DNA from: Candidatus Tectimicrobiota bacterium
Lineage (GTDB): Bacteria; JACPSX01
Assembly (NCBI GenBank): GCA_016193065.1
Contig: JACPSX010000214.1
Location: forward strand, 1-12,058
Reading direction: 5' to 3'
DNA length: 12,058 nt
Shown: piece after piece, positions 6,062 to 12,058 of the stretch
Layout: the number at the start of each line of letters is the position of its first letter
Numbering within the stretch: the stretch's first letter is position 1
The notes under the pieces: generated by a model
Databases searched by the model: none
What the model saw: the letters and a program-made list of their open reading frames with translations, nothing else
Told to the model about the DNA's origin: nothing
Program-made: the position numbers and the translations under genes

Positions 6062-6848
6062 GATACACCTACCCTCCGGACAAAATAAGGCAAGAGCGGA
6101 GAAGGTCTCCCTGTTCGTCACCTGCCTGGTGGATTTGCTCTTTCCCGAAGTGGGTTTGGCGGCAACCCGGGTCCTGGAGCGCCTGGGAGTCGCAGTGGAC
6201 TTTCCACCCGGACAGACCTGCTGCGGCCAGCCAGCCTACAACAGCGGCTTTCACCGGGATGCCGCTCGCGTGGCCCGCCATTTCATCGAGGTCTTCGAGA
6301 ACAGCGGGGCCATCGTGGCCCCATCGGGCTCCTGCGCTTGCATGGTCAAAGAATACTATCCCAAGCTTTTCGCGGGGGATCCTGTCTGGGAAGGCAAGGC
6401 GCGGGCCCTTTCCCACCGGGTTTTCGAGTTTTCCCAGTTTCTTGTGGACCGGCTGGGTGTCCGCGATCTGGGTGCTCGCTACCCGGGCAAAGTCGCCTAT
6501 CACGACTCCTGCCATTTACTGCGGGGGTTAGGGGTCAGGGAACAACCGCGGCAACTTCTCCGAGGGGTTGCTGATCTGGAACTCGTGACCCTGGAGCGCT
6601 CGGAGCAGTGCTGCGGGTTTGGGGGTTCCTTCGCCGTCAAATTGGGCTCCATCTCCGAGGCCATCGCCGACGAGAAAATTGCCCACCTGGAGCGCTGCGG
6701 CGCCACGACACTGACGGCCTGCGATATGGGCTGCCTCATGCATCTGAGGGGGCGTCTGAGCCGTCGAAACAAATCGATCCGTACGGTTCACCTGGCCCAG
6801 ATCCTGGCCGGGTCCAATGGAGTTGACCGGGGGGAGACACATGGCTAA
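6060..6848 (+). CDS. lutA: L-lactate oxidation iron-sulfur protein LutA
   Basis: LutA is one of three cytoplasmic subunits of the LutABC (LldEFG) L-lactate oxidation system, which makes pyruvate with Fe-S-based electron transfer. The 262-residue protein is built of two cysteine-rich CCG repeats of the kind also found in GlcF and heterodisulfide reductase HdrB. The first runs from VTCLVD to TCCGQPAYNSG (53-63) and SGSCACM. The second runs from YHDSCHLLRGLG to QCCGFGGSF (183-191), then CDMGC. The family-like sequence begins at KVSLFVTCLVD, so the first 14 or so residues are an atypical extension. The ATG at 6060 is the only ATG there but has no ribosome-binding site, consistent with a leaderless transcript. 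It overlaps lutB by eight bases. Confidence 0.9.
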   Translation: MIHLPSGQNKARAEKVSLFVTCLVDLLFPEVGLAATRVLERLGVAVDFPPGQTCCGQPAYNSGFHRDAARVARHFIEVFENSGAIVAPSGSCACMVKEYYPKLFAGDPVWEGKARALSHRVFEFSQFLVDRLGVRDLGARYPGKVAYHDSCHLLRGLGVREQPRQLLRGVADLELVTLERSEQCCGFGGSFAVKLGSISEAIADEKIAHLERCGATTLTACDMGCLMHLRGRLSRRNKSIRTVHLAQILAGSNGVDRGETHG

Positions 6849-8244
6849 CCGGATCCCCGATCTCCTGCTGCGCTCCGAGCGAGCCATTTCGGACTCTCAA
6901 CTGCAGCGCGCGATTGATTTTGCCACCTCCCGGCTGCGGGATCACCGCGCCAAGATCATGCCCCGGATGAAGGGGTGGGAGGAGATGCGAGAGCAGGCCC
7001 GAGAGCTTCGCCTCCACACTCTCGCTCACCTGGACGAGTACCTGGAAGCCCTGGAGCGCAAGGTCATGCAGCGGGGCGGGCACGTCTTTTGGGCTCGCGA
7101 TGCCGGGGAGGCCACCCAATACATCATCGAGCTGGCCAGCCGCCGCAGGGTGCGCGATCTGGTCAAGACGAAGTCCATGGTGACCGAGGAAATCGGTCTC
7201 AACAAGAGCCTCGAACAAAACGGCATTCACCCGGTCGAGACAGACCTGGGGGAATATATCGTGCAGTTGGCCGGAGAAACCCCATCCCACCTGATTGCTC
7301 CGGCTTTTCACAAGAGCAAAGAGCAAGTGGCCGAGATCTTTTCCCGCCATTTCGGTACCTCGATCCCGGCCGAGGTGAAGACGATCATGGGAGTGGCCCG
7401 GAAGGAGCTGCGCGGGAAGTTTCTTGCAGCACCCATGGGGATCACCGGGGCAAACTTTGCCGTGGCTGAAACGGGAACCCTGGTGCTCGTCACGAACGAA
7501 GGAAATGGCAGGCTCACTTCCTTTCTTCCCCCCATTTTGGTCAGCATCCTGGGAATGGAGAAAGTGGTCCCCCGTCTTGCGGACCTGGAGCTGCTCTTGA
7601 ATCTCCTGGTTCCCAGCGCCACGGGGCAGCGCTTGACCACCTATGTCTCTCTTTTAAGCCCGCCCCGGGGCCCTCACGAGACCCGGGGACCGCAGGAGTT
7701 CCACCTCATTATCCTGGACAACGGGCGCTCCTCGATTTTGGGCGGACCTTTTGCGGACATCCTGACCTGCCTGCGCTGTGGAGCCTGCCTGAACGTCTGC
7801 CCGGTCTACCAAAAAATCGGCGGGCACAGCTACGGAGCCACCTACACGGGCCCCATGGGCGCGGTCTTAAGTCCGCTGCTGAGCGAGCTCAAGAATCATG
7901 ACTCGCTTCCTCACGCCTCCACACTGTGCGGGGCCTGCGCGGAGGTTTGTCCGGTGAAGATCCCTTTTCCCGATCTCCTCATCGGCCTGCGGCAATCTCA
8001 GGTCCGGCAGGGCAAAGCACCGTTTGGGCAAAGTCTGGTCTTCTCGCTCTGGTCGTGGCTCTGGTCCCATTCCCGGAGATACGCTTTCAGCGCCCGGCTG
8101 GCGCGCGCTTTCTGGCCGCTGCTCGGCAACGGACGAAAATTCCCCGTGGTGTCGGGTTGGGCTTCCGGGAGAGATTTACCACCCCCTGCTCCCCGCACTT
8201 TCCGGGATCTCTGGCATGAGCGCAATGGGAGAAGCCGTGGATAG
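6841..8244 (+). CDS. lutB: L-lactate oxidation iron-sulfur protein LutB
   Basis: A 467-residue protein of the LutB/LldF family, near the usual length. The N-terminal two thirds form the LUD domain, including GITGANFAVAETGTLVLVT from residue 201. A ferredoxin-like part follows, with Cys310, Cys313, Cys316 and Cys320 (CLRCGACLNVCP) and Cys363, Cys366 and Cys370 (CGACAEVCP), expected to hold two [4Fe-4S] clusters. The tail after about residue 385 has basic and tryptophan-rich segments common in the family. It transfers electrons within the LutABC complex during lactate oxidation. The ATG at 6841 has GGGGGAG directly upstream and gives an 8-base overlap with lutA, which suggests coupled translation; an in-frame ATG at 6817 lacks this support. 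Confidence 0.93.
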   Translation: MANRIPDLLLRSERAISDSQLQRAIDFATSRLRDHRAKIMPRMKGWEEMREQARELRLHTLAHLDEYLEALERKVMQRGGHVFWARDAGEATQYIIELASRRRVRDLVKTKSMVTEEIGLNKSLEQNGIHPVETDLGEYIVQLAGETPSHLIAPAFHKSKEQVAEIFSRHFGTSIPAEVKTIMGVARKELRGKFLAAPMGITGANFAVAETGTLVLVTNEGNGRLTSFLPPILVSILGMEKVVPRLADLELLLNLLVPSATGQRLTTYVSLLSPPRGPHETRGPQEFHLIILDNGRSSILGGPFADILTCLRCGACLNVCPVYQKIGGHSYGATYTGPMGAVLSPLLSELKNHDSLPHASTLCGACAEVCPVKIPFPDLLIGLRQSQVRQGKAPFGQSLVFSLWSWLWSHSRRYAFSARLARAFWPLLGNGRKFPVVSGWASGRDLPPPAPRTFRDLWHERNGRSRG

Positions 8245-8908
8245 AGATCAGTTCATCGCGAACGTTCGCAGTGCTGTCGAAGCAGTGTCTAGGAGGAGCC
8301 ATGAACTGGCGTCTCCCGTCCGCCGCCGTGATGGAGGACCAGCAGGAGAAGATCGATTTCTCCTGTTTCGCGACTGTCTGGAGTTTGCCGGAGGCCAGGC
8401 CCACAGGGCTGCAGGATCCGAGAAGCTGCGGGAGATCCTGGGACAAATCATCGCCGGCCGGAATAGGCTAGTAGCCTGGGGTGAAGATCTTCCAGCCGGT
8501 ACGCGTCAGGTTCTTTCGGAATTCGGCGTGGAGTGGCTTCCTCCGCTCACCCTGAGCCCTTCGAACGCGGAACAAGGGATACCCCCTTCCATCACCGAAG
8601 CTCAAGTGGGAATAACAGGCGCGCTGCTGGGAGTGGCCGAAACGGGATCCGTGGTGCTGGCTTCCCGGCCCGGGGAGAATCTGCTGATAGCTTCTCTCTC
8701 CTCCATTCACGTGGTTCTCCTGGGTATCGACCAGCTTGTGGTGACTCTGGGCGATGCCTTCGTTCGGGTGCCTGCGATGTTTCCGGAGGGTCTTCCGGGC
8801 AATGTGGCCTTCATCTCCGGCCCCAGCCGCAGCGCGGATATCGAGCAGAGCCTGGCGATCGGTGCGCACGGTCCCATGGAGGTTCACGTCATAGTAATTT
8901 CTTCTTAG
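8237..8908 (+). CDS. lutC: LUD-domain lactate utilization protein LutC
   Basis: LutC/LldG is the third subunit of the LutABC L-lactate oxidation system and consists of a lone LUD domain without Fe-S cysteines. The diagnostic segment VGITGALLGVAETGSVVLAS lies around residue 124 and parallels the matching segment of LutB. A GPSRSADIEQSLAIGAHGP segment near the C-terminus is characteristic of the family. The GTG at 8237 is preferred because GGAGAAG lies about five bases upstream, VDRDQFIANVRSA looks like a normal LutC start, and it yields the same 8-base overlap as lutA/lutB. ATG codons at 8216 and 8225 are alternatives. The protein is then 223 residues. No lactate permease or GntR-type regulator gene lies beside the operon. 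Confidence 0.9.
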   Translation: MDRDQFIANVRSAVEAVSRRSHELASPVRRRDGGPAGEDRFLLFRDCLEFAGGQAHRAAGSEKLREILGQIIAGRNRLVAWGEDLPAGTRQVLSEFGVEWLPPLTLSPSNAEQGIPPSITEAQVGITGALLGVAETGSVVLASRPGENLLIASLSSIHVVLLGIDQLVVTLGDAFVRVPAMFPEGLPGNVAFISGPSRSADIEQSLAIGAHGPMEVHVIVISS

Positions 8909-8918
8909 AAATTTGCTA

Positions 8919-8951
8919 CCCTCGCCCCCCAAGGGGGGGCGTGAGAGAGGG
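8919..8951. repeat. GC-rich palindromic repeat, copy 1, after lutC
   Basis: GCCCCCC (8924-8930) pairs with GGGGGGC (8934-8940). The outer CCCTC (8919-8923) can pair with GAGGG (8947-8951) across a bulge. It starts 11 bases after the lutC stop. A TTTTT run follows at 8959-8963, so it might also work as a poor terminator for lutABC. Confidence 0.6.
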
Positions 8952-8963
8952 ATAACAGTTTTT

Positions 8964-8988
8964 CCCTCGCCCCCACAGGGGGAGAGGG
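8964..8988. repeat. GC-rich palindromic repeat, copy 2
   Basis: CCCTC-G-CCCCC (8964-8974) faces GGGGG-A-GAGGG (8978-8988) around a 3-base loop, with one mismatch. Its left arm is identical to that of the copy 45 bases upstream. Its form recalls the REP-like intergenic palindromes with CCCTC/GAGGG arms found in many GC-rich bacteria. Confidence 0.6.
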
Positions 8989-8992
8989 TCAG

Positions 8993-9049
8993 CCTGCCTG
9001 CCGCCTGCCTGTGCGTCGCACGCAGACAGGCGCCCGCGGCGCAGGCAGG
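8993..9049. repeat. Nested 57-bp palindrome
   Basis: The outer arms CCTGCCTG (8993-9000) and CAGGCAGG (9042-9049) pair perfectly. Inside, GCCTG (9003-9007) pairs with CAGGC (9027-9031), and GTGCG (9011-9015) with CGCAC (9017-9021). Flanking GGGTCAG (8986-8992) and GGGTAAG (9049-9055) agree at six of seven bases, like a decayed target duplication. It ends just before the ribosome-binding site of the next gene. Confidence 0.65.
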
Positions 9050-9069
9050 GGTAAGGGGGAGAATACCTT

Positions 9070-10020
9070 ATGAATATTCTCATAACCGGTGCCGGATTGA
9101 TCGGTTGCCACGGGGCCAGACGCCTTCTGGACGGCGGCCATCGGGTGGTCCTTTTCGATGTCTCTCCTGACAACGGATATATTCAGGACATTATCGGAGA
9201 AGCAAAGAGTCTGACGGTGGACGCGGGCGATCTGAGGGACTTGCCGGCGCTGATCACCGTGATTCAAAAGCATGAGATCGATGCGGTCGTTCACACGGCG
9301 GGCCTCATTGGGAAGAAAGTATCCGAGCACCCGTACACGGGGTTCACGGTGAATGTGCAAGGAAGCGTTCACGTAGCGGAGGCGGTGAGTTTATTAAAAG
9401 TAAGGAGGCTGGTTTTCCTGAGCTCCTTTGGAGCCTACAACTGGGAAGTTCCGGCCAAGGCACCGGTGACGGAGGATTTTCCTTTGGGTGGTGCCGGCCT
9501 CTATGGAGCTACCAAGGCGGCCAATGAACATCTCCTGGGGGCCTTTGCAGACCTCTATGGTTTTGATCTGATCATCCTGAGGCCTGCCGGGGTCTTTGGA
9601 CGGGGCCACTACCGGGGGGGATCGACGGTGGGCATCGTGATGAACGACCTGGTCGCAGGCGCCGTGCGGGGGGATTCCGTGCGGGTCCAGGAAACCCAGA
9701 TGGGAACCAACGAGTACGTCTACGTGAAAGACGTGGCCCAGGCCATCGAGAAAGCCTGCACGGTTTCTAGCGTGAAAAGCCGGGCCTTCAACGTGGGAAC
9801 CGGAGTCCTCGCCTCGGCTCAGGAGATTGTGCAAAAGGTTTGCGGGCTTGTTCCCGGAGCTCGCGTGGAACTGGTGCCTCCGGGAGCCGGGGAAAAAGTA
9901 ATCCGGCGCAGCCAGCCGCTGGATCTTTCCAGGAGCCGGGTCGAGCTTGGTTACAAACCGGGCTATTCTCTGGAGAGTGCTCTGACGGACTACGTGCAGG
10001 AGCTCAAAGCGCATCTGTGA
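9070..10020 (+). CDS. NAD-dependent epimerase/dehydratase (extended SDR)
   Basis: A 316-residue extended short-chain dehydrogenase. The nucleotide-binding loop TGAGLIG (6-12) follows the first strand, and Asp30 at the end of the second strand favours NAD(H) over NADP(H). The catalytic residues are Ser118/Ser119 (FLSSFGAY), Tyr145 and Lys149 (YGATK). LRPAGVFGRG and NEYVYVKDVAQAIEKA are typical of sugar-nucleotide epimerases and related dehydratases or lactone-forming dehydrogenases. The C-terminal domain determines the substrate and I cannot assign it. GGGGGAG about eight bases before the ATG supports the start. It follows the palindromic repeat block after lutC and precedes the toxin-antitoxin module, so it may be transcribed alone or by read-through from lutABC. 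Confidence 0.87.
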   Translation: MNILITGAGLIGCHGARRLLDGGHRVVLFDVSPDNGYIQDIIGEAKSLTVDAGDLRDLPALITVIQKHEIDAVVHTAGLIGKKVSEHPYTGFTVNVQGSVHVAEAVSLLKVRRLVFLSSFGAYNWEVPAKAPVTEDFPLGGAGLYGATKAANEHLLGAFADLYGFDLIILRPAGVFGRGHYRGGSTVGIVMNDLVAGAVRGDSVRVQETQMGTNEYVYVKDVAQAIEKACTVSSVKSRAFNVGTGVLASAQEIVQKVCGLVPGARVELVPPGAGEKVIRRSQPLDLSRSRVELGYKPGYSLESALTDYVQELKAHL

Positions 10021-10072
10021 TCCGATTGACGAAATCCATTTTGGGCGGCGGCTCAATGTGGGTTTAGGGGGC

Positions 10073-10101
10073 TTGATCCGCGTACCTGAAATTGGTACAT
10101 T
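10073..10101 (+). promoter_or_regulatory. Putative promoter of the toxin-antitoxin operon
   Basis: TTGATC (10073-10078) and TACATT (10096-10101) are spaced by 17 bases; each matches four of six consensus bases. Its position under the tandem repeats at 10082-10119 raises its credibility. Confidence 0.45.
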
Positions 10102-10119
10102 CGTACCCGAAATGAGTAC
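10082..10119. promoter_or_regulatory. Tandem 17-bp direct repeats, likely toxin-antitoxin operator
   Basis: GTACCTGAAATTGGTAC (10082-10098) and GTACCCGAAATGAGTAC (10103-10119) agree at 14 of 17 bases. They are separated by four bases, a 21-bp period, so two proteins would bind on the same DNA face. Each unit is also bounded by GTAC at both ends. They overlap the spacer, the -10 and the predicted start of the promoter, as expected for autoregulation by an antitoxin or toxin-antitoxin complex. Confidence 0.65.
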
Positions 10120-10201
10120 AAAACAAGCCAAAGAGAACCTTTCCTCGACGCTGTTTGGGAAGGCCCGCCGTCGAGGGGGTAGTCATCGTGGGAGGGAAGT
10201 T

Positions 10202-10501
10202 ATGAAGCCTGCGAAAGCAAGGCCTGGAACTGTTCTTATCGATGAGATCCTTGAATCCCTGAAATCGGTCCCCAGAGCGCGGCTGCGAATTGTTCGTGAT
10301 GTGGTCGGGGCGCTTGCCGAGCCTACTGCCAAAGAGAAGCGCGGGGAGAGGCCGAAGCGTATGGAACGAGGAAGCCTTCTCGATACACCTTTCTGCGGGA
10401 TGTGGCGCGGTCGAACGGATATTGACAATGGGCAATCCTATGGCATGGCGTTGAGGCAAAAGCTGGAGACTCGCGGTGACAGACCAAAGAACCTTCGTTG
10501 A
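10202..10501 (+). CDS. Small antitoxin of a PIN-domain toxin-antitoxin pair
   Basis: A 99-residue basic protein directly upstream of, and overlapping, a PIN-domain toxin gene. It has a helical N-terminal part (VLIDEILESLKSVPRARLRIVRDVVGAL), a charged linker, and a C-terminal segment FCGMWRGRTDIDNGQSYGMALRQKL (64-88). That segment resembles the GMWKDR-type toxin-binding tail common in VapB/Phd-like antitoxins, where it wraps over and blocks the toxin active site. The DNA-binding class is not clear; no standard helix-turn-helix or AbrB signature is evident. GGAGGGAA just before the ATG at 10202 supports this start. An in-frame ATG at 10112 would add 30 residues. Its transcription is probably self-repressed through the tandem repeats upstream. 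Confidence 0.72.
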   Translation: MKPAKARPGTVLIDEILESLKSVPRARLRIVRDVVGALAEPTAKEKRGERPKRMERGSLLDTPFCGMWRGRTDIDNGQSYGMALRQKLETRGDRPKNLR

Positions 10502-10868
10502 TACAGATATTCTGATTGACGTGGCAAGGAAAGATCCTCGGGCTCTTGGCTTTTGGCGACGTGCCGAGGCAAGATCGTCCATGGTATGCTCTGTGATCTC
10601 CGTTTTTGATCTCCTTGCCGGGTGCCGCAACCTGCGCGAGCAGCGCGCGACCCTGAGAAGTCTTTCAACGATGGAGATCGTTCAGATCGAGAGTGGTGAT
10701 TCCATCCAGGCTTTAGAGTGGTACCGTTCGTTTCATCTTCCCCGAGGAATCGGGTTTCTCGATTGCTTCGTTGCTGCCGCGGCTCGCCGCCTGGATTTCC
10801 AGGTTCATACGCTGAACACAAGGCATTTTAAGGCTATTCCCGGCCTAAAGGTGAAACACCCGTATTAG
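10476..10868 (+). CDS. PIN-domain ribonuclease toxin, VapC-like
   Basis: A 130-residue single-domain PIN nuclease; such toxins cut specific RNAs with divalent metal. The acidic centre is readable: Asp9 in FVDTDILID, Asp45 in SVFDLLAG (most VapC toxins have Glu here), Asp96 in FLDCFVAAAARR, and the polar C-terminal segment HTLNTRHFKAIPGLKV (111-126). The fold and length fit the VapC family and all catalytic positions keep acidic or polar residues, so it is probably active. The GTG at 10476 is the only reasonable start before the first catalytic strand and overlaps the antitoxin gene by 26 bases, which suggests translational coupling. The next gene follows within 90 bases. Confidence 0.9.
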   Translation: MTDQRTFVDTDILIDVARKDPRALGFWRRAEARSSMVCSVISVFDLLAGCRNLREQRATLRSLSTMEIVQIESGDSIQALEWYRSFHLPRGIGFLDCFVAAAARRLDFQVHTLNTRHFKAIPGLKVKHPY

Positions 10869-10954
10869 TGCAGGTGAGATGCCATGACCGCCCACGAGAT
10901 CATCGGCAGGCAGACGGGACTGACGTGGTTCATGAAATCGTCCGGGAGGTGGGA

Positions 10955-11710
10955 ATGGAAAATTTGGAAAGTGCTACAGGAAAGGTTGCAATCGTAACCG
11001 GAGCCGGAAGTGGAATTGGCCGAGCAGTTGCCTGGAGGCTGGCGAATCGGGGGGTCGCCGTGGCGGTCCTGGACTGTTTTGAAGGGAAAGCCCAGCAGGT
11101 CAGCAGTGAGATTCGCAAAGCAGGTGGCAGCGCCCTCTCTCTGGTTGTGGACGTCTCCCGCAAAGTCGAAGTTCAGGGTGTTTTTTCCCGCGTCCTCAAG
11201 GAGTGGGAAAAACTGGATGCCGTCATCAACTGTGCCGGCATCTCCAACCGGGTTCCCGCCGTGGAGCTAGCGGAGGAAGATTGGGACCGGATGATGGCCG
11301 TCAACCTGAAGGGAACCTTCCTGTGCTGCCAGGCGGCTCTGCCCCACATGATCGCGCGCCGCAATGGGCGGGTGGTGAACATTGCCTCCAACTACGGCGT
11401 GCAGGGGGCTTTCCAGATGGCCCACTACGCGGCTTCCAAAGGCGGCATCGTGGCTCTCACCAAGTCCCTGGCCCTCGAATGTGCCCCTTACGGGATCACG
11501 GTGAACGCGGTGGCCCCGGGACCGGTAGATACGCCGTTGGTGCAGCGGACCTCGGAGCAGGTCAGGAGCTGGGAGGTCAAGATCCCCCTGGGTCGCATTG
11601 CCACCCCGGAGGACGTTGCCGGTGCCGTCGTGTTTCTGGCCATCGGACCCAGCGACTACATCACGGGTCAGATCTTCCACGTCAACGGCGGCGCCCTCAT
11701 GCCGTGGTGA
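10955..11710 (+). CDS. Classical short-chain dehydrogenase/reductase (FabG-like)
   Basis: A 251-residue cytoplasmic NAD(P)-dependent oxidoreductase of the classical SDR family. The cofactor loop TGAGSGIG is at 15-22 and Asp40 after the second strand suggests NAD(H). NCAG (92-95) and Asn117 are in place, and the catalytic Ser145, Tyr158 and Lys162 (YAASK) are complete. PGPVDTP and the C-terminal YITGQIFHVNGGALM are also standard. Many relatives act on beta-keto acids, sugar acids or cyclic alcohols; the substrate cannot be told. GGGAGGTGGG stands just before the ATG at 10955; an in-frame upstream start near 10868 would add an unfamilial basic tail. Asp40 argues against a role in fatty-acid synthesis, where FabG normally uses NADPH. 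It may share a message with the toxin gene. Confidence 0.92.
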   Translation: MENLESATGKVAIVTGAGSGIGRAVAWRLANRGVAVAVLDCFEGKAQQVSSEIRKAGGSALSLVVDVSRKVEVQGVFSRVLKEWEKLDAVINCAGISNRVPAVELAEEDWDRMMAVNLKGTFLCCQAALPHMIARRNGRVVNIASNYGVQGAFQMAHYAASKGGIVALTKSLALECAPYGITVNAVAPGPVDTPLVQRTSEQVRSWEVKIPLGRIATPEDVAGAVVFLAIGPSDYITGQIFHVNGGALMPW

Positions 11711-11835
11711 AGCGCCAACCGGTTGTCATATCTTCTCCTTGCGAGGCAGAGCTTCCTCGGGATCGCTCGATAAATCTCAAGATCAGCCGTCGCGGGTTGC
11801 CCGGACCGTTGGTTGCGATGGCCTGATCCTTCGTC

Positions 11836-11865
11836 TTGACCCTATGAGAGAAATGAGAGTATGTT
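11836..11865 (+). promoter_or_regulatory. Putative promoter of the right-edge gene
   Basis: TTGACC (11836-11841) and TATGTT (11860-11865) are spaced by 18 bases. The predicted start near 11872 gives a leader of about 20 bases. In the rest of the 181-base gap after the SDR gene I see only a weak five-base stem without a T-run. Confidence 0.45.
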
Positions 11866-11891
11866 GAAATAATTATCGATGGGAGAACACG

Positions 11892-12058
11892 ATGGAGACA
11901 ATCGAAATCGGCACGCCGGAACCGGCAAAGGCTCTGGCTGTTCTCCGGGATGCCGTTGAACGTCAAAAGAGCCTCCTTTCTCAAAGTATCGCCAGAACGC
12001 AGAAAAGAATTCACCAATTGGCCGCTTCCCTTCAGGTAAATCCTGACCTTCTCCTGAC
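11892..12058 (+). CDS. Small helical protein of unknown function, 3' end missing
   Basis: An open frame begins at the ATG at 11892 and runs off the window after 55 residues. GGGAGAA lies about five bases upstream and a plausible promoter precedes it. The visible part is METIEIGTPEP followed by a long amphipathic helix (AKALAVLRDAVERQKSLLSQSIARTQKRIHQLAASL), possibly a coiled coil, then a break at VNPDLLL. I do not recognise the family. The form resembles small helical partners of bicistronic toxin-antitoxin-like pairs, but that is only a guess until the next gene is seen. Confidence 0.65.
   Translation, partial: METIEIGTPEPAKALAVLRDAVERQKSLLSQSIARTQKRIHQLAASLQVNPDLLL

Noticed and set aside
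8993-9049. CRISPR-like or iteron interpretation of the repeated CCTGCC units
   Set aside because: The units form nested palindromes, not regularly spaced identical repeats with unique spacers, and no cas or replication gene is near.
9394-10131. Minus-strand open frame of 245 codons opposite the epimerase gene
   Set aside because: It overlaps a gene with a complete SDR motif set and the toxin-antitoxin operator; nothing in it is recognisable.
10884-10997. Short plus-strand frame (about 37 codons, MTAHEIIGRQTG...) between the toxin and SDR genes
   Set aside because: It has no clear ribosome-binding site, overlaps the start of the SDR gene in another frame, and matches nothing I know.
11744-11765. 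Possible terminator stem (CGAGG/CCTCG) after the SDR gene
   Set aside because: Only five base pairs and no following T-run, so not enough for an intrinsic terminator.

Overview
The window is about 12 kb of GC-rich, densely coded bacterial DNA with short intergenic gaps. The gene content (RimO, a BolA/CGFS-glutaredoxin pair, an NMT1-like binding protein, a mycobacterial-type inositol-1-phosphate synthase, LutABC) fits a Gram-negative-type environmental bacterium. An uncultured deltaproteobacterial, NC10 or related lineage is a guess. No rRNA, tRNA, CRISPR array, transposase or phage gene was seen, and no gene-free stretch exceeds 300 bases.

Left part (1-2941): a 3'-truncated rimO reads leftward. 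It is divergent from a compact bolA-grxD unit that has its own sigma70-like promoter and a clear intrinsic terminator, which is the classic Fe-S trafficking pair. A GHMP-family sugar kinase follows with a separate promoter.

Middle part (2960-5953), all leftward: an HD-domain hydrolase, then ino1 (myo-inositol-1-phosphate synthase) behind its own promoter, a 13-bp palindrome and a long leader, then a secreted NMT1/SsuA-like solute-binding protein with no permease or ATPase in view. Two palindromes lie between ino1 and the binding-protein gene.

Right part (6060-12058), all rightward: lutA-lutB-lutC overlap as a lactate-oxidation operon. The promoter sits so close to the lutA ATG that a leaderless message is predicted. 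A GC-rich block of nested palindromic repeats separates lutC from an NAD-dependent epimerase/dehydratase gene. A type II toxin-antitoxin module follows (small antitoxin plus overlapping PIN-domain toxin), with two 17-bp direct repeats on a 21-bp period lying across its predicted promoter. Next come a classical SDR oxidoreductase and, at the edge, the start of a small helical protein with its own promoter.

I see no obviously new multi-gene system. The strongest leads are regulatory and structural: the tandem operator of the toxin-antitoxin locus, the nested palindrome after lutC, the leaderless lut promoter with two inverted repeats, and the palindromes around ino1. All promoter calls are by eye against sigma70 consensus.
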